The position numbers were made by a program, and so were the translations under genes. From Gammaproteobacteria bacterium (GTDB lineage Bacteria > Pseudomonadota > Gammaproteobacteria > Pseudomonadales > Azotimanducaceae), in assembly GCA_027295975.1 (NCBI GenBank), contig JAPUJX010000473.1:1-6327 (forward strand): 6,327 nt of DNA, read 5' to 3'. Shown piece after piece: positions 1 to 6,327 of this stretch (the first letter of the stretch is position 1; each line of letters starts with the position of its first letter). Under the pieces are notes generated by a model. That model had not been told where the DNA came from. It did no database searches and saw only the letters and a program-made list of their open reading frames with translations.

Positions 1-82
1 AATCGAATTCACAAGCCTGGCCGATGACGATGGGTCCCGCACCCAGCACCAGAACAGACTGGATGTCGCTCCGTTTAGGCAA
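1..82 (-). CDS. carB: carbamoyl-phosphate synthase large subunit, N-terminal fragment (gene continues beyond the window)
   Basis: Only the first 27 codons are present. They read [17 protein letters not shown] followed by [10 protein letters not shown], which matches the family N-terminus: E. coli CarB begins [27 protein letters not shown]. The GAGPIVIGQ stretch is the first part of the carboxyphosphate-forming ATP-binding half. The large subunit uses ammonia from CarA, bicarbonate and two ATP to make carbamoyl phosphate for arginine and pyrimidine synthesis. The start is forced: an in-frame TGA lies at 95-97 and the only initiation codon after it is TTG at 80-82. It is preceded by GGAG (complement of 90-93) at 7-base spacing. 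The frame overlaps the end of carA by 8 bases (75-82), so the two subunits are probably translationally coupled. Identity is certain; the TTG start is inferred but has no rival. Confidence 0.95.
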   Translation of the reverse strand, partial: MPKRSDIQSVLVLGAGPIVIGQACEFD

Positions 83-1205
83 CCCGCATCTCCATCAGGT
101 TAATGAACTCATCAAATAGGTAGGCGCAATCCTGGGGTCCGGGACTCGCTTCCGGATGTCCCTGAAAACCGAATGCCGGTTTATCGGAGCGGCGAATACC
201 CTGCAGGGTGCCGTCGAACAGCGATACGTGGGTTACCTCGACACAGGCGGGCAGGCTCTCGGCATCCACGGCAAAACCGTGGTTCTGGCTCGTGATGATG
301 ACACGCTCGGAACGCAGGTCTTTCACCGGGTGGTTCGCCCCATGATGACCGTGGCGCATTTTCACCGTGCGAGCACCGCTGGCAAGACACAACAACTGGT
401 GGCCGAGACAAATACCGAAAATCGGCAGGTTCTGTTCCAACAGCCCGCCGATGGCGTCGATCGCGTAGTCACAGGGCTCCGGGTCTCCGGGACCATTGGA
501 AAGGAACACCCCATCCGGTGACAGCGCCAACACCTCGGCCGCCGTGGTCATTGCCGGAACCACGGTCAACCGGCACCCGCGTTCCGCCAGCAACCTCAGA
601 ATGTTGCGCTTCACACCGAAGTCATAGGCAACAACATGAAATTGTTCCGAGTTTCTCGAACCGTAACCCGTGCTCAGGTTCCACGCGCTCTCATCCCATC
701 CGAAGGGTTCGGCACAGGTTACTTCTCTGGCCAGATCCATCCCCATCAACCCGGGAAAGTCCCGTGCGGCCGCAAGGGTCGCCGCCTCGGTAATGTCTTC
801 TCCGGCGGCAACACATCCCGAGAGCGCTCCTTTACTCCGTATCAGCCTGGTCAGCCGTCGGGTATCAACATCCGCAATCGCCACCACACCCTGTTGCTCG
901 AGGTATTCGCGCAAACTCATTCGCATGCGCCAGCTACTTGCCTGCCGGGGGAGTTGGCGAACGACCAGACCGCTGGCCCAGATTTTTGCGGATTCGACGT
1001 CCTCCGGATTTACTCCGGTATTGCCGATCTGCGGGTAGGTGAACGTGATGATCTGGCGGGCGTAGGAGGGATCTGTGAGTATTTCCTGGTATCCGCTCAT
1101 CGCGGTATTAAAAACGACTTCTCCCACCGACATTCCGGTTACCCCAACGGATTGACCGCGGAACAAACTACCGTCTTCGAGGGCGAGCAACGCCGGTATC
1201 AACAC
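75..1205 (-). CDS. carA: carbamoyl-phosphate synthase small (glutamine amidotransferase) subunit
   Basis: This cytoplasmic subunit hydrolyses glutamine and channels ammonia to CarB. At 376 residues it is close to the usual 375-382. The N-terminal domain (about 1-150) begins [12 protein letters not shown] and carries the conserved [21 protein letters not shown] block (28-48). The class I glutamine amidotransferase domain (about 190-376) contains SNGPGDP (236-242), the nucleophile elbow GICLGHQ with Cys266 (264-270), and [10 protein letters not shown] with His350 and Glu352, so the Cys-His-Glu triad is complete. The frame given starts at GTG (1203-1205). The next codon, TTG (1200-1202), is a serious alternative: it lies 6 bases after GGGA (1209-1212), whereas GTG is only 3 bases after it. 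TTG would also give M-I-P-A-L-L, aligning with E. coli M-I-K-S-A-L-L. The gene follows an intrinsic terminator and a possible leader ORF, and overlaps carB by 8 bases. No convincing promoter was found in the spacer, so expression depends on readthrough or on a promoter inside dapB. Confidence 0.98.
   Translation of the reverse strand: MLIPALLALEDGSLFRGQSVGVTGMSVGEVVFNTAMSGYQEILTDPSYARQIITFTYPQIGNTGVNPEDVESAKIWASGLVVRQLPRQASSWRMRMSLREYLEQQGVVAIADVDTRRLTRLIRSKGALSGCVAAGEDITEAATLAAARDFPGLMGMDLAREVTCAEPFGWDESAWNLSTGYGSRNSEQFHVVAYDFGVKRNILRLLAERGCRLTVVPAMTTAAEVLALSPDGVFLSNGPGDPEPCDYAIDAIGGLLEQNLPIFGICLGHQLLCLASGARTVKMRHGHHGANHPVKDLRSERVIITSQNHGFAVDAESLPACVEVTHVSLFDGTLQGIRRSDKPAFGFQGHPEASPGPQDCAYLFDEFINLMEMRVA
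90..93 (-). promoter_or_regulatory. ribosome binding site of carB inside the end of carA
   Basis: On the minus strand GGAG stands 7 bases before the TTG codon at 80-82. It lies in the last codons of carA (the MEM of MEMRVA). With the upstream in-frame stop at 95-97 it fixes the carB start at TTG and implies that ribosomes finishing carA help start carB. Confidence 0.7.
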
Positions 1206-1245
1206 ACTTCCCAGGTTATTTGAGACACCCTTCGCGGGCGCTTAC

Positions 1246-1277
1246 AAAAAGGCGAGGTCGATTAGCTACCTCGCCTT
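1246..1277 (-). terminator. intrinsic terminator / possible attenuator between dapB and carA
   Basis: On the minus strand a perfect 10-bp stem (AAGGCGAGGT at 1268-1277, ACCTCGCCTT at 1249-1258) encloses a 9-base loop (1259-1267). It runs into a T tract (1246-1250) that includes the last two stem bases. This is a textbook Rho-independent terminator oriented to stop transcription coming from dapB. It lies only about 40 bases before carA, so it either separates the chaperone-dapB unit from carAB or acts as an attenuator within the car leader. No matching run on the other strand suggests a bidirectional role. Confidence 0.85.
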
Positions 1278-1343
1278 CAGCGGCTGAGAGGGGCCGTCGA
1301 TCTCGCCAAATTTTCGGTGACGTAGTTTACCCAACTGGGGCAT
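1266..1343 (-). CDS. possible 25-residue leader peptide upstream of carA
   Basis: A short frame starts at ATG (1341-1343), inside the last codons of dapB in a different frame. It begins [11 protein letters not shown], ends QPLKAR, and stops at TAG (1266-1268). That stop overlaps the last base of the 5' arm of the terminator hairpin, so a ribosome finishing here would physically cover the hairpin, which is the geometry of a leader peptide controlling an attenuator. It is basic (3 Arg, 3 Lys, 1 His) but has no run of Arg codons. The upstream GGGC (minus strand of 1348-1351) is a poor ribosome site. The same frame is open further upstream inside dapB, so chance is a real alternative. I recall, without being able to check, that a leader peptide was proposed for Pseudomonas car genes. 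Expression is unproven. Confidence 0.35.
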   Translation of the reverse strand: MPQLGKLRHRKFGEIDGPSQPLKAR

Positions 1344-2142
1344 TGAAGCCCAGCACATCCTGCATATCGAAGAGGCCGTTGGCATGATTTTCCAGAAATC
1401 TCGCCGCGCGTATCGCCCCCTGGGCGAAGTTCGAACGGCTGCTCGCACGATGGGTAATCTCCAACCGCTCTCCACTGCCGGCAAACAACACGGTATGGTC
1501 TCCCACGATGTCTCCCCCGCGAAGGCTCGAGAAGCCGATGGTACTGCGGTCCCGTTCCCCGACGGTTCCCTTGCGGCCGAACACCGCCACCTTCGCAAGA
1601 TCGCGATCGAGTACCCGGCTGAGTATCTCACCCATCTCGAGGGCAGTTCCGGAGGGAGCGTCGATCTTGTGACGATGGTGAGCTTCGGTGATTTCGACAT
1701 CCACCTCGTCACCGAGCACCCGGGCGGCGAGTTCGATCAGCTTGAAACACAGATTGACCCCTACGCTCATGTTGGGCGCCATCAGCACAGGCGTCTTCGC
1801 CGCCGCCGCGCGAATGGACGCCAATCCGGTGTCGTCGAAACCCGTTGTGCCGATCACGAGACGCTTGCCAGCCTCGGCGCAGATGGCCACAGCGGCCAAC
1901 GTCGCATCAGGAACGCTGAAATCAATCAGGGTGTCGAAGTTGTCGAGCTCTGCTGATATGTCCGAAGATAGTCGCAGATCGATGTTTCCTATCCCGGAAA
2001 GTTCGCCAACATCAACACCGATCAGGCTCGAGTCGGCGCGCTCGAACGCCGCGGCCAGGGTTAAACCCGCTGTTTCATGAACATTTTGAATCAACGTCCT
2101 GCCCATCCGGCCGGCGGCGCCGGTCACCGCGATACGCGTCAT
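1327..2142 (-). CDS. dapB: 4-hydroxy-tetrahydrodipicolinate reductase
   Basis: DapB reduces 4-hydroxy-tetrahydrodipicolinate with NAD(P)H to tetrahydrodipicolinate, on the route to diaminopimelate (cell wall) and lysine. The 271 residues match the family (273 in E. coli). The N-terminal Rossmann domain shows the nucleotide loop GAAGRMGR (8-15), followed by IGTTGF (97-102). The substrate-binding and catalytic block [15 protein letters not shown] spans 153-167, with His155 and Lys159 at the positions of the E. coli catalytic His159 and Lys163. The C-terminal segment [20 protein letters not shown] is also typical. The ATG start places the Rossmann fold at residue 3 and is preceded by AGGGG at 5-base spacing. 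It lies 44 bases after dnaJ with a GC palindrome between them, so it is probably cotranscribed with the chaperone genes at least in part. An intrinsic terminator follows. Its function is unrelated to protein folding; only the position links them. Confidence 0.98.
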   Translation of the reverse strand: MTRIAVTGAAGRMGRTLIQNVHETAGLTLAAAFERADSSLIGVDVGELSGIGNIDLRLSSDISAELDNFDTLIDFSVPDATLAAVAICAEAGKRLVIGTTGFDDTGLASIRAAAAKTPVLMAPNMSVGVNLCFKLIELAARVLGDEVDVEITEAHHRHKIDAPSGTALEMGEILSRVLDRDLAKVAVFGRKGTVGERDRSTIGFSSLRGGDIVGDHTVLFAGSGERLEITHRASSRSNFAQGAIRAARFLENHANGLFDMQDVLGFNAPVG

Positions 2143-2166
2143 GGTTTCCCCTTTCGTCTTCCAAAC

Positions 2167-2187
2167 CCGGCCGGCGTGCGCGCACGC
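2167..2187 (-). repeat. two overlapping GC-rich palindromes between dnaJ and dapB
   Basis: GCGTGCGCGCACGC (2174-2187) is a perfect 14-bp palindrome directly after the dnaJ stop codon, and CCGGCCGG (2167-2174) is a second one sharing a base with it. In RNA they could form short hairpins with 4-base or smaller loops. Only GTTT follows on the minus strand, so this is not a proper intrinsic terminator. It could slow polymerase, protect the 3' end of dnaJ mRNA or bind a protein; none of these can be decided from the sequence. Confidence 0.5.
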
Positions 2188-3318
2188 TTATCTCAAGTTA
2201 TCGAAAAAGTCTTTCACCCCTTTGAACCAGGAGCTTTCCTGGGGCGAGTGTTTACTGCCGCCCTCGGCGAGACTCGTTTTGAAATCCCGGAGCAATTGTT
2301 TTTGCTTGTCGGACAGTTTGACCGGCGTCTCGACCAATACTCGACACAAGAGGTCTCCCACACTACCCCCGCGCACGGGAGTCACGCCTTTACCACGCAG
2401 CCGAAAGAGTTTTCCGGTCTGGGTTTCGGAAGGGATTTTGAGTTTCACGCGCCCCTCGAGGGTCGGTACCTCCAGATCTCCTCCAAGGGCGGCATCGGTA
2501 AACGATATCGGCACGTCACAGTAGAGGTTTTTGCCATCACGACGAAAAATCGCGTGCTCGCGCACCTCGATCTGAACATACAGATCACGGGAAGGCCCGC
2601 CATTGAAGCCCGCTTCTCCTTCACCCGTCAGCCGGATGCGGTCGCCGACGTCCACGCCGGCGGGGATTTTCACCGACAATGTTTTGCGCTTCTCCACACG
2701 CCCCGCGCCGCCGCATTTTCCGCAAGGATTTTTGATGACCTTGCCTGCTCCGCGACATCGCGGACAGGTTTGCTGCAACGAGAAGAATCCCTGGGCGACA
2801 CGTATCTGACCCGTGCCCTGACAGTCGGGACAGGCGCTCGGCCGGGTGCCCGCCTTCGCTCCCGAGCCGCCACAGTCGTCACAGGCGGAAAGCACCGGAA
2901 CCTTGATCTCGACGGTTTCCCCGCTCACCGCCTGCTCGAGATTGAGATCGAGGGAATAACGTAGATCGGCCCCGCGATGTACAGACGCACGGCTACGGCC
3001 GCTCGTGGCGCCGCCGAAGATGTCGCCGAAAACGTCGCTGAAGATGTCACCGAAGCTGGTACTCTCGAAACCGCGCCCCATGCCCGCGTTCGAATCTACT
3101 CCGGCGTGTCCGAATCGGTCATATGCCTGGCGTTTCTCTTCGCTGGTGAGCACCTCGTAAGCTTCGGCCGCCTGCTTGAACTTGTCTTCCGCATTTGCGT
3201 CGTCAGGATTCCGATCTGGATGATATTTCATGGCAAGCCGGCGATAGGCCTTCTTGACCTCCGCTTCCGAAGCGTCACGCCCTACGCCCAGCACATCGTA
3301 ATAATCGCGTTTTGCCAT
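2188..3318 (-). CDS. dnaJ: chaperone protein DnaJ (Hsp40, type I)
   Basis: DnaJ delivers unfolded substrates to DnaK and stimulates its ATPase in the cytoplasm. The 376 residues equal the E. coli length. The J domain (about 1-70) has YYDVLGV and the essential HPD triad at 33-35. A Gly/Phe-rich linker follows (about 78-105: [21 protein letters not shown]). The cysteine-rich domain carries four complete CxxCxGxG zinc motifs with cysteine pairs 146/149, 163/166, 185/188 and 199/202, so both zinc sites should be intact. The C-terminal substrate-binding domains (about 210-330) and a short tail ([14 protein letters not shown]) end the protein. The ATG start gives the canonical MAKRDYY but has no good Shine-Dalgarno within 5-10 bases. 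Translation may therefore rely on an unstructured A/T-rich leader. It lies 100 bases after dnaK with no terminator between them, as in a dnaKJ operon. Confidence 0.98.
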   Translation of the reverse strand: MAKRDYYDVLGVGRDASEAEVKKAYRRLAMKYHPDRNPDDANAEDKFKQAAEAYEVLTSEEKRQAYDRFGHAGVDSNAGMGRGFESTSFGDIFSDVFGDIFGGATSGRSRASVHRGADLRYSLDLNLEQAVSGETVEIKVPVLSACDDCGGSGAKAGTRPSACPDCQGTGQIRVAQGFFSLQQTCPRCRGAGKVIKNPCGKCGGAGRVEKRKTLSVKIPAGVDVGDRIRLTGEGEAGFNGGPSRDLYVQIEVREHAIFRRDGKNLYCDVPISFTDAALGGDLEVPTLEGRVKLKIPSETQTGKLFRLRGKGVTPVRGGSVGDLLCRVLVETPVKLSDKQKQLLRDFKTSLAEGGSKHSPQESSWFKGVKDFFDNLR

Positions 3319-3418
3319 TTATCAACCAGTAACTTTCTATCTACCTACGAAACAGAGTGACCCACGGCGAAACGCTCCGCGTCGGTACCAAATCCAGTTA
3401 GTCTCCCGTACGGTCTTG
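3319..3418 (-). other. dnaK-dnaJ spacer without visible terminator or promoter
   Basis: These 100 bases contain an 8-bp palindrome CCGTACGG (3406-3413) just after the dnaK stop. I see no hairpin followed by a T run and no convincing promoter. The sequence upstream of dnaJ lacks a strong ribosome site. It is best read as a transcribed spacer inside one operon. Confidence 0.5.
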
Positions 3419-5347
3419 TTATTTTTCGCTCTTATCGTCGTCCACCTCTTCGAATTCCGCATCCACGGTATCACCATCGGCACCATCCGACTCCGACTCC
3501 TCGGCCTCACCTGCTTGAGCCTGCTGAGCTTCTTCCGCGTACATCTTCTGAGCAAGGCTGGCGGCTGCCTCCGAAAGCGTCTTGGTTTTCGCTTCGATTT
3601 CCGCCTTGTCGTCGTTCTTCAGGGCTTCTTCCAGGGCGCCGGCTGCGCTCTCGATGGCCTCCTTCTCTTCATCCGTGGCTTTGTCTCCCGCATCGATAAC
3701 GGCCTTGCGGGCTCCGTGGATGAGACTGTCCGCCTGGTTGCGCAACATCACCAGCTCTTCGAATTTCTGATCTTCCTCGGAGTGGGCTTCGGCATCACGT
3801 ACCATCTGGTCGATCTCGTCATCCGACAATCCGCTTGATGCTTTGATCTCTATGGACTGCTCTTTACCGGTCGCCTTGTCCTTGGCCGAGACGTTGAGAA
3901 TCCCATTGGCATCTATGTCGAAGCTTACCTCGATCTGGGGGAGACCTCGCGGTGCCGGTGGAATGTCCTGCAGATCGAACCTTCCGAGGGATTTGTTCTG
4001 TCCCGCCTGTTTGCGTTCGCCCTGCATCACGTGAATGGTCACGGCCGTCTGATTGTCATCCGCCGTTGAAAACACCTGCTGCTTTTTCGTGGGGATGGTG
4101 GTGTTCTTTTCGATGAGCGCACTCATCACCCCACCCAGAGTTTCGATACCGAGCGAAAGTGGCGTCACGTCGAGCAGCAGAACGTCCGTCACATCCCCGG
4201 CGAGAACAGCCGCCTGGATGCAGGCACCGATAGCCACCGCTTCGTCCGCATTAACGTCCTTGCGCGCTTCCTTGCCGAAAAAGTCTTTGACTTTTTCCTG
4301 CACCAGCGGCATCCGCGTTTGCCCACCGACGAGGATCACGTCGTCGATATCGCTCGATTTCATACCAGCGTCCTGCATGGCAATGCGGCACGGGCCGATG
4401 GTGCGCTCCACCAGTTCTTCCACCAGGGATTCGAGCTTCGCGCGGGTAAGCTTCAGCACGAGGTGTTTTGGCCCCGACTGATCCGCGGTGATGTAAGGCA
4501 GGTTAATTTCGGTTTGCTGGCTGGTGGACAACTCGATCTTGGCTTTTTCCGCGGCGTCCTTCAGCCGCTGCAATGCCAGCGGATCGTTGTGCAGGTCGAC
4601 GCTGTTGTCTTTTTTGAACTCCTCCGCCAGGTAATCGATAATCCGCAGATCGAAATCTTCACCTCCGAGGAAGGTATCCCCATTGGTGGAAAGCACCTCG
4701 AACTGGTGCTCGCCGTCGATCTCGGCAATCTCGATCACGGAGATATCGAACGTACCGCCACCGAGGTCATAAACGACAATTTTGGCGTCACCCCGTTTCT
4801 TGTCGAGCCCATAAGCAAGCGCCGCGGCCGTCGGTTCGTTGATGATGCGCTTGACTTCCAGACCGGCGATGCGTCCCGCATCTTTGGTGGCCTGGCGTTG
4901 CGAGTCGTTAAAATACGCGGGAACGGTGATCACCGCTTCCGTGACGGGCTCACCGAGATACTCTTCCGCCGTTTTCTTCATTTTTTTCAGGACTTCCGCA
5001 GAAATCTGCGGTGGTGCCAACTGCTCGCCTTTCACGTCGATCCAGGCGTCACCGTTGCTGGCCTCGCATATCTTGTAGGGCACCATCTTGATGTCCTTCT
5101 GCACCACATCGTCCTTGAACTTGCGGCCAATGAGCCGCTTGACGGCAAACAGGGTATTTTCAGGGTTCGTGACCGCCTGACGCTTAGCGCTCTGACCCAC
5201 CAGAATCTCGCCGTCTTCCGCATACGCGACGATGGAAGGCGTGGTGCGATCCCCCTCGGAATTTTCGATGACCTTCGCATCCTTTCCTTCCAACACCGCT
5301 ACACAGGAGTTGGTGGTACCGAGGTCAATGCCGATAATCTTGCCCAT
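3419..5347 (-). CDS. dnaK: chaperone protein DnaK (Hsp70)
   Basis: DnaK is the ATP-driven chaperone that binds exposed hydrophobic peptides. At 642 residues it is a normal length (638 in E. coli). The nucleotide-binding domain (1 to about 385) carries the three Hsp70 signatures: IDLGTTNS (7-14), DLGGGTFD (194-201, with Thr199 at the known autophosphorylation site) and [13 protein letters not shown] (338-350). Lys70 of FAVKRLIG and Glu171 of [12 protein letters not shown] are in their catalytic places. The interdomain linker [18 protein letters not shown] starts at 389. The substrate-binding beta domain follows (about 395-505), then the helical lid (about 508-605). The disordered acidic tail ends [12 protein letters not shown], matching the EEV-type ending of proteobacterial DnaK. 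The ATG has GGAG 9 bases upstream (minus strand, about 5357-5360). It sits between grpE and dnaJ, its cochaperones. Long open frames on the opposite strand are codon-bias shadows of this gene. Confidence 0.99.
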   Translation of the reverse strand: MGKIIGIDLGTTNSCVAVLEGKDAKVIENSEGDRTTPSIVAYAEDGEILVGQSAKRQAVTNPENTLFAVKRLIGRKFKDDVVQKDIKMVPYKICEASNGDAWIDVKGEQLAPPQISAEVLKKMKKTAEEYLGEPVTEAVITVPAYFNDSQRQATKDAGRIAGLEVKRIINEPTAAALAYGLDKKRGDAKIVVYDLGGGTFDISVIEIAEIDGEHQFEVLSTNGDTFLGGEDFDLRIIDYLAEEFKKDNSVDLHNDPLALQRLKDAAEKAKIELSTSQQTEINLPYITADQSGPKHLVLKLTRAKLESLVEELVERTIGPCRIAMQDAGMKSSDIDDVILVGGQTRMPLVQEKVKDFFGKEARKDVNADEAVAIGACIQAAVLAGDVTDVLLLDVTPLSLGIETLGGVMSALIEKNTTIPTKKQQVFSTADDNQTAVTIHVMQGERKQAGQNKSLGRFDLQDIPPAPRGLPQIEVSFDIDANGILNVSAKDKATGKEQSIEIKASSGLSDDEIDQMVRDAEAHSEEDQKFEELVMLRNQADSLIHGARKAVIDAGDKATDEEKEAIESAAGALEEALKNDDKAEIEAKTKTLSEAAASLAQKMYAEEAQQAQAGEAEESESDGADGDTVDAEFEEVDDDKSEK

Positions 5348-5384
5348 TGTTCAAATCTCCAATTCTTGTCAACTTATGCCGGTT

Positions 5385-5399
5385 CCCGGCTAATCCGGG
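5385..5399 (-). repeat. small hairpin in the dnaK leader
   Basis: CCCGG (minus strand 5395-5399) and CCGGG (5385-5389) can pair around a 5-base loop, about 40 bases before the dnaK start. No T tract follows, so it is not a terminator. It may be a leader structure or chance in a GC-rich segment. Confidence 0.3.
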
Positions 5400-5411
5400 C
5401 TGACCTAGCCA

Positions 5412-5441
5412 GCTATATTTGGTCTTCGTCAGCTTTCTCAA
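5412..5441 (-). promoter_or_regulatory. possible sigma70-like promoter before dnaK
   Basis: On the minus strand TTGAGA (5436-5441) matches five of six bases of the -35 consensus, and TATAGC (5412-5417) matches four of six of the -10, with 18 bases between. It lies in the 127-base spacer after grpE, so dnaK could have its own start besides readthrough from grpE. A heat-shock sigma32 reading (CTTGAA-type -35 with CCCCAT-type -10) fits poorly: CCAAATATA occurs where CCCCATTTA would be expected. Confidence 0.3.
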
Positions 5442-5460
5442 CCCTTAGCCGGGTGCATTT

Positions 5461-5478
5461 CCTGCTTATCCTGCTTAT
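5461..5478. repeat. 9-bp tandem duplication at the end of grpE
   Basis: CCTGCTTAT occurs twice in succession (5461-5469 and 5470-5478) on the plus strand. The second copy contains the grpE stop codon, and the first repeats that stop in the same frame, so grpE ends with two TAA codons three codons apart. The second copy can also pair with GCAGG (5482-5486) in a short hairpin across the stop. Confidence 0.6.
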
Positions 5479-6257
5479 GAGGCAGGTTTCTCCCCGTTTG
5501 TACCCTTCACGACGACAACCTTCGCCGCTCGAACCAGACGCCCATTGAGCGAATAGCCGCGCTGAATGACTTCCATAACCGAATTTGGCTCACCATCCGG
5601 GTTCTCCACCATGGCAATCGCCTCGTGGAATTGAGGGTTGAAGGGCTCACCCAAAGGATCGAGTTGTTCAATACCGACCTTGGTCAATACGCTGAGGAAC
5701 ATCTTCAGGGAAAGCTCGACACCCTCGCCGATGGCATCGGCGTCTTTCGCCAGTGCCGTGCTTTCCACGGCTTTTTCGAGGCTGTCGAGTACCGGCAGCA
5801 GCTCCCGGGTCAGTTTCTCGAGCGCATATTTGTGCGCGTTCTCGACCTCCCGGGCCGCCCGGCGGCGCATATTCTCGACATCGGCTTTCGCCCGCAACGC
5901 CTGATCCTTCGATGCGGCAACCCGGGTTTCGGCTTCGCTCAACGCGGCACTCAGCGACTCAACGGTTGGCGGCTCATCTTCGGTTTCGGCTTCGGGAGCC
6001 GGGTCCTCCTCCGCTTCTCCCTCCCGGGGAACTTCTCTTCCCTCAACTTCGGCCTCGGCGACATCTTCCGCGTCAGCGACATCTTCCGCGCCAGCGACAT
6101 CTTCCGCCTTGGCGACATCTTCCGCGTCAGCGACATCTTCGACCTTGGCGACATCTTCCGCCTTGGCGACATCTTCCGCGCCAGCGACATCTTCCGCGCC
6201 AACAACATCTTCCATGGTCTCATTCACACCTTCTTCGGGTGATTTTCCATCCGCCAT
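5475..6257 (-). CDS. grpE: nucleotide exchange factor GrpE with an N-terminal hexapeptide-repeat extension
   Basis: GrpE is the homodimeric exchange factor that releases ADP from DnaK. The core is typical: a long helix with VENMRRRAAREVENAHKYA (127-145) and LTRELLPVLDSLEKAVE (149-165), then the C-terminal beta domain with FNPQFHEAIAMVE (206-218) and VIQRGYSLNGRLVRAAKV (230-247). At 260 residues it is about 60 longer than E. coli GrpE (197). The excess lies in the N-terminus: residues 15-68 are nine hexapeptides of the form AEDVAx (x = G, K, D or E; first unit MEDVVG, fifth VEDVAD), followed by an acidic Pro/Glu-rich stretch (69-99). The extension is acidic, low in complexity and probably disordered. 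The ATG at 6255-6257 has GGAG 10 bases upstream; an internal ATG at residue 15 would leave the repeats intact. It heads the grpE-dnaK-dnaJ cluster. No frameshift is seen: every repeat is a multiple of three. Confidence 0.97.
   Translation of the reverse strand: MADGKSPEEGVNETMEDVVGAEDVAGAEDVAKAEDVAKVEDVADAEDVAKAEDVAGAEDVADAEDVAEAEVEGREVPREGEAEEDPAPEAETEDEPPTVESLSAALSEAETRVAASKDQALRAKADVENMRRRAAREVENAHKYALEKLTRELLPVLDSLEKAVESTALAKDADAIGEGVELSLKMFLSVLTKVGIEQLDPLGEPFNPQFHEAIAMVENPDGEPNSVMEVIQRGYSLNGRLVRAAKVVVVKGTNGEKPAS
6054..6215 (-). repeat. 18-bp tandem repeat (nine units) inside grpE
   Basis: Nine consecutive 18-base units encode the AEDVAx hexapeptides. On the plus strand the unit is GACATCTTCCGC plus six variable bases (GTCAGC, GCCAGC or CTTGGC). 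Eight units starting at 6060, 6078, 6096, 6114, 6132, 6150, 6168 and 6186 are near-identical; the one at the gene-start end (from 6204) is degenerate. Units at 6060 and 6114 are identical, as are 6078 and 6168, and 6096 and 6150. This points to recent duplication rather than slow convergence on an acidic composition. Unit number could vary between strains without breaking the frame. Confidence 0.95.
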
Positions 6258-6327
6258 ACTTCTTCAGCTCCGTTTCGCCATTGAGTTCGCCTTAAACGGC
6301 TGGCCTGTTGTCCGCCGACCGTATCGA
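6258..6327 (-). other. upstream region of grpE (incomplete)
   Basis: Seventy bases precede the grpE start before the window ends. GGAG lies 10 bases before the ATG. I see no CIRCE operator, no sigma32-type promoter and no clear sigma70 promoter here, so the transcription start is probably outside the window. A five-codon frame (M-A-K-R-S, stop) just before the ribosome site is too short to call. Confidence 0.4.

Noticed and set aside
156..1223. Several plus-strand frames opposite carA, the longest 195 codons
   Set aside because: carA is complete and conserved along its length; these frames overlap one another and have no independent support.
1218..1247. A TTGTAA/TCAAAT promoter-like pair between the terminator and carA
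   Set aside because: The -35 overlaps the terminator T tract and the predicted start would leave fewer than ten bases before carA, so the match is probably chance.
1277..1287. Short symmetrical element TCAGC-G-GCTGA downstream of dapB
   Set aside because: The arms are only 5 bases around a single base, which cannot form a hairpin, and it matches no operator I know.
2077..2964. A 295-codon open frame on the plus strand opposite dnaJ
   Set aside because: It is a mirror of GC-rich dnaJ codons, crosses the dnaJ-dapB spacer and shows no recognisable motif.
4319..5548. A 409-codon open frame on the plus strand opposite dnaK and the end of grpE
   Set aside because: Long open frames opposite dnaK are a known by-product of its codon use and have been misannotated as glutamate dehydrogenase. 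It has no ribosome site or domain I recognise, and the minus-strand gene is certain.
6054..6215. Reading the GrpE hexapeptide array as a left-handed beta-helix
   Set aside because: The beta-helix pattern needs a small residue at the fifth position after an aliphatic one; here that position is Glu, and the array is strongly acidic, so disorder is more likely.
6054..6215. Reading the 18-bp tandem array as CRISPR
   Set aside because: The units are contiguous, in frame and without spacers, and lie inside a conserved gene.
5625..6295. Plus-strand frames with repeats such as DIFRxx and RHLPxx opposite grpE
   Set aside because: The 18-bp repeat is a multiple of three, so it keeps all frames open; the repeats are shadows of the GrpE AEDVAx array.

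Overview
The window is a compact stretch of bacterial chromosome in which every supported gene reads on the minus strand. In transcription order (right to left) it holds grpE, dnaK, dnaJ, dapB, carA and the first 27 codons of carB. This order, with the chaperone genes followed by dapB and the carbamoyl-phosphate synthetase genes, is the one I know from non-enteric Gammaproteobacteria such as Pseudomonas relatives. The proteins look gammaproteobacterial along their whole length: the DnaK tail ends in [10 protein letters not shown], and DapB carries the [15 protein letters not shown] block. I cannot name the genus. All genes look intact and of family length, and nothing suggests horizontal transfer, phage, insertion sequences or CRISPR.

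Right part (about 3319-6327): grpE, dnaK and dnaJ encode the Hsp70 chaperone machine. DnaK binds unfolded peptides under ATP control, DnaJ delivers substrates and stimulates ATP hydrolysis, and GrpE exchanges the nucleotide. GrpE is unusual: its disordered N-terminus is lengthened by nine in-frame hexapeptide repeats (AEDVAx) encoded by an 18-bp tandem repeat. The 127-bp grpE-dnaK spacer holds a possible weak promoter, a small hairpin and a 9-bp tandem duplication at the grpE stop.

Middle part (about 1206-2187): dnaJ is followed by a perfect 14-bp GC palindrome and then dapB (lysine and diaminopimelate synthesis). Downstream of dapB a clear intrinsic terminator stands in front of carA. A 25-codon open frame begins inside the end of dapB and stops exactly at the 5' arm of that terminator hairpin. 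This looks like a leader-peptide/attenuator arrangement for carAB and is the most interesting regulatory feature here.

Left part (1-1205): carA (glutamine amidotransferase subunit) overlaps the start of carB (synthetase subunit) by 8 bases. carB must start at TTG, and carA starts at GTG or at the TTG next to it. Together they make carbamoyl phosphate for arginine and pyrimidines.

No gene-free stretch exceeds 300 bases. Apart from the GrpE repeat and the possible car leader, this is an ordinary housekeeping region, and I do not see a new multi-gene system in it.
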